From Thermoprotei archaeon (lineage in GTDB: Archaea; Thermoproteota; Thermoprotei_A; Sulfolobales; Ignisphaeraceae): a stretch of DNA of 5,479 bases. Where the stretch lies: positions 1 through 5,479 of the forward strand of contig QMWY01000099.1 of assembly GCA_003661865.1 (NCBI GenBank), read 5' to 3'. How positions within the stretch are numbered: the first letter of the stretch is position 1; each line of letters starts with the position of its first letter. The translations under genes and the position numbers were made by a program. Below the pieces are notes generated by a model that saw only the letters and a list, made by a program, of their open reading frames with translations, did no database searches and was not told the origin of the DNA. Shown piece by piece: positions 4,690-5,479 of this stretch.

Positions 4690-4713
4690 GGCGGTTTGCT
4701 TATCATCACCGCC
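4690..4713. terminator. GC-rich inverted repeat at the convergent gene ends
   Basis: GGCGGT (4690-4695) and ACCGCC (4708-4713) form a 6-bp stem with a 12-nt loop that contains the tandem TGA TGA stops of the leftward ATP-grasp gene. It has no following T-run on either strand, so it is at best a 3'-end structure or weak terminator; it could be chance. Confidence 0.2.
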
Positions 4714-5479
4714 GCGCCAGCTCAACCACGTACCTAGCTATGTGATCCGCGACGTTTATGCCCGTTGCCTTCATAAACCCCCTCCAGTTCGGCGATGCGT
4801 TCACCTCAAGGATCACGTAGCCCCGGTTAGGGTGCTCAGCAACGTCCACGCCTGCGTAGTGGAGTCCTAAAAGCCTTGTTGCCCTAACCGCTAGTTCCTT
4901 CAGCTCCTCGTCAACCTTCGCCCTCCTGACCTCAGCGCCCTGCGCAACATTAGTCTTCCAGGTCCCGGGGGGTTGTATGCGGTACATAGCGCCGACAACC
5001 CTCTCACCAACAACTATCACCCTTATGTCGCGCCCCGGCTTCTCTATGAACTCTTGGACGTATATCGGTAGGCTGAGCTGCTGAAGGGTTCTGGCTATCA
5101 TGAAGGCTATGTCGGGGTCGTCCGCCTTGACAGAGCCGAAGCCCATGCTGCCTATGAGAGGTTTTATCACTACAGCGCCCCACTCCTCGGCTATGCGGCG
5201 CGTAGCGTGAGCATCCTCTACAACTGCTGTGCGCGGGACTGGGAGCCCTGCGCGGTGAAGCCTTAGCAGGCTCAGGTACTTGTCCCGCGCTGTTAACATG
5301 GACTCGGCGCTGTTGACGACGGGCGTACCCAGCTCCTCTAGGTGCTTGAACACGTTGAGTCTCCTGAGGAAGAGCTCTAGGGGGTAGGAGAAGCCGAGGT
5401 CCCTAAGTACAACAGCATCCACATCGAACCTTGTCAGCCCCGGGGTCGTAACGACCCTATTCTCGCCCATGCCGAACAC
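4706..5479 (-). CDS. RimK-like ATP-grasp ligase (partial, N-terminus beyond right edge)
   Basis: 257 residues of an ATP-grasp carboxylate-amine ligase of the RimK/LysX/MptN/CofF group, which uses ATP to attach glutamate or a similar amino acid to an acceptor through an acyl-phosphate. Visible in window numbering: DAVVLRDLGF (21-30) and ELGTPVVNS (49-57) of the pre-ATP-grasp domain, DK (66-67), LHRAGLPVPRT (74-84), ATP-binding VVIKPLIGSMGFGS (103-116), QEFIEKPGRDIR (142-153), GTWKTNVAQGA (172-182), GVDV (210-213), and the metal-binding acidic end ILEVNASPNWRGF (223-235). About 30-50 N-terminal residues expected for the family are missing, so the GTG at 5479 is unlikely to be the true start. 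WKTNVAQGA and the ATG(I/V)NVA tail recall RimK/MptN-like proteins more than lysine-biosynthetic LysX, and no lysW is nearby. The acceptor substrate cannot be named. Confidence 0.88.
   Translation of the reverse strand: MFGMGENRVVTTPGLTRFDVDAVVLRDLGFSYPLELFLRRLNVFKHLEELGTPVVNSAESMLTARDKYLSLLRLHRAGLPVPRTAVVEDAHATRRIAEEWGAVVIKPLIGSMGFGSVKADDPDIAFMIARTLQQLSLPIYVQEFIEKPGRDIRVIVVGERVVGAMYRIQPPGTWKTNVAQGAEVRRAKVDEELKELAVRATRLLGLHYAGVDVAEHPNRGYVILEVNASPNWRGFMKATGINVADHIARYVVELARR

Noticed and set aside
1..5479. Search for mobile elements, CRISPR repeats, defence or toxin-antitoxin genes
   Set aside because: I saw no transposase, integrase, direct-repeat array or paired small toxin-like genes. Base and codon use appear uniform along the window.

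Overview
The window looks like chromosomal DNA of a hyperthermophilic crenarchaeon, most likely from the Desulfurococcales (Pyrodictiaceae-like), although the species cannot be fixed from the sequence alone. The evidence is: TATA-box promoters about 26 nt upstream of starts, Shine-Dalgarno sites of the GGTG/GGAGG type, GTG and TTG starts, heavy AGG/ATA codon use, a TFB and an RpoP subunit of archaeal RNA polymerase, an archaeal SUI1-type initiation factor, and a tRNA with an intron that folds as a bulge-helix-bulge.

Layout. Positions 1-269 (minus) hold the N-terminal part of an archaeal-type glycyl-tRNA synthetase, cut by the left edge. It diverges from an agmatinase-family ureohydrolase (365-1273, plus), and both appear to share one palindromic TATA element. 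A tRNA-Gln(UUG) gene on the minus strand (1279-1368) lies tail-to-tail against the ureohydrolase stop. It carries a 14-nt intron and an encoded CCA. Next is transcription factor B (1500-2468, plus), with two tandem TATA boxes. It converges on a 48-codon rpoP gene (2499-2645, minus), which is easily missed. rpoP diverges from an aIF1/SUI1 gene (2730-3044, plus), again over a single symmetric AT element. Then come threonine dehydratase with a C-terminal ACT domain (3090-4331, plus, probably leaderless) and an unrecognised 111-residue protein that overlaps its end by 14 nt (4318-4653, plus). A RimK-like ATP-grasp ligase (4706-5479, minus) converges on that pair and is cut by the right edge.

How it works together. 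Most genes are informational housekeeping: tRNA charging, a tRNA, TFB, an RNA polymerase subunit and an initiation factor. They are interleaved with amino-acid and polyamine metabolism (ureohydrolase, threonine dehydratase). Each gene or pair seems to have its own compact promoter, and no long operon is visible. I found no transposon, CRISPR array, integrase or defence cassette, and no sign of recent transfer. No clear T-run terminators are present.

The items most worth attention are the mini-intron tRNA, the Cys-depleted TFB zinc ribbon, the two bidirectional TATA elements, and the small uncharacterised protein translationally coupled to threonine dehydratase. I do not see a convincing new multi-gene system.
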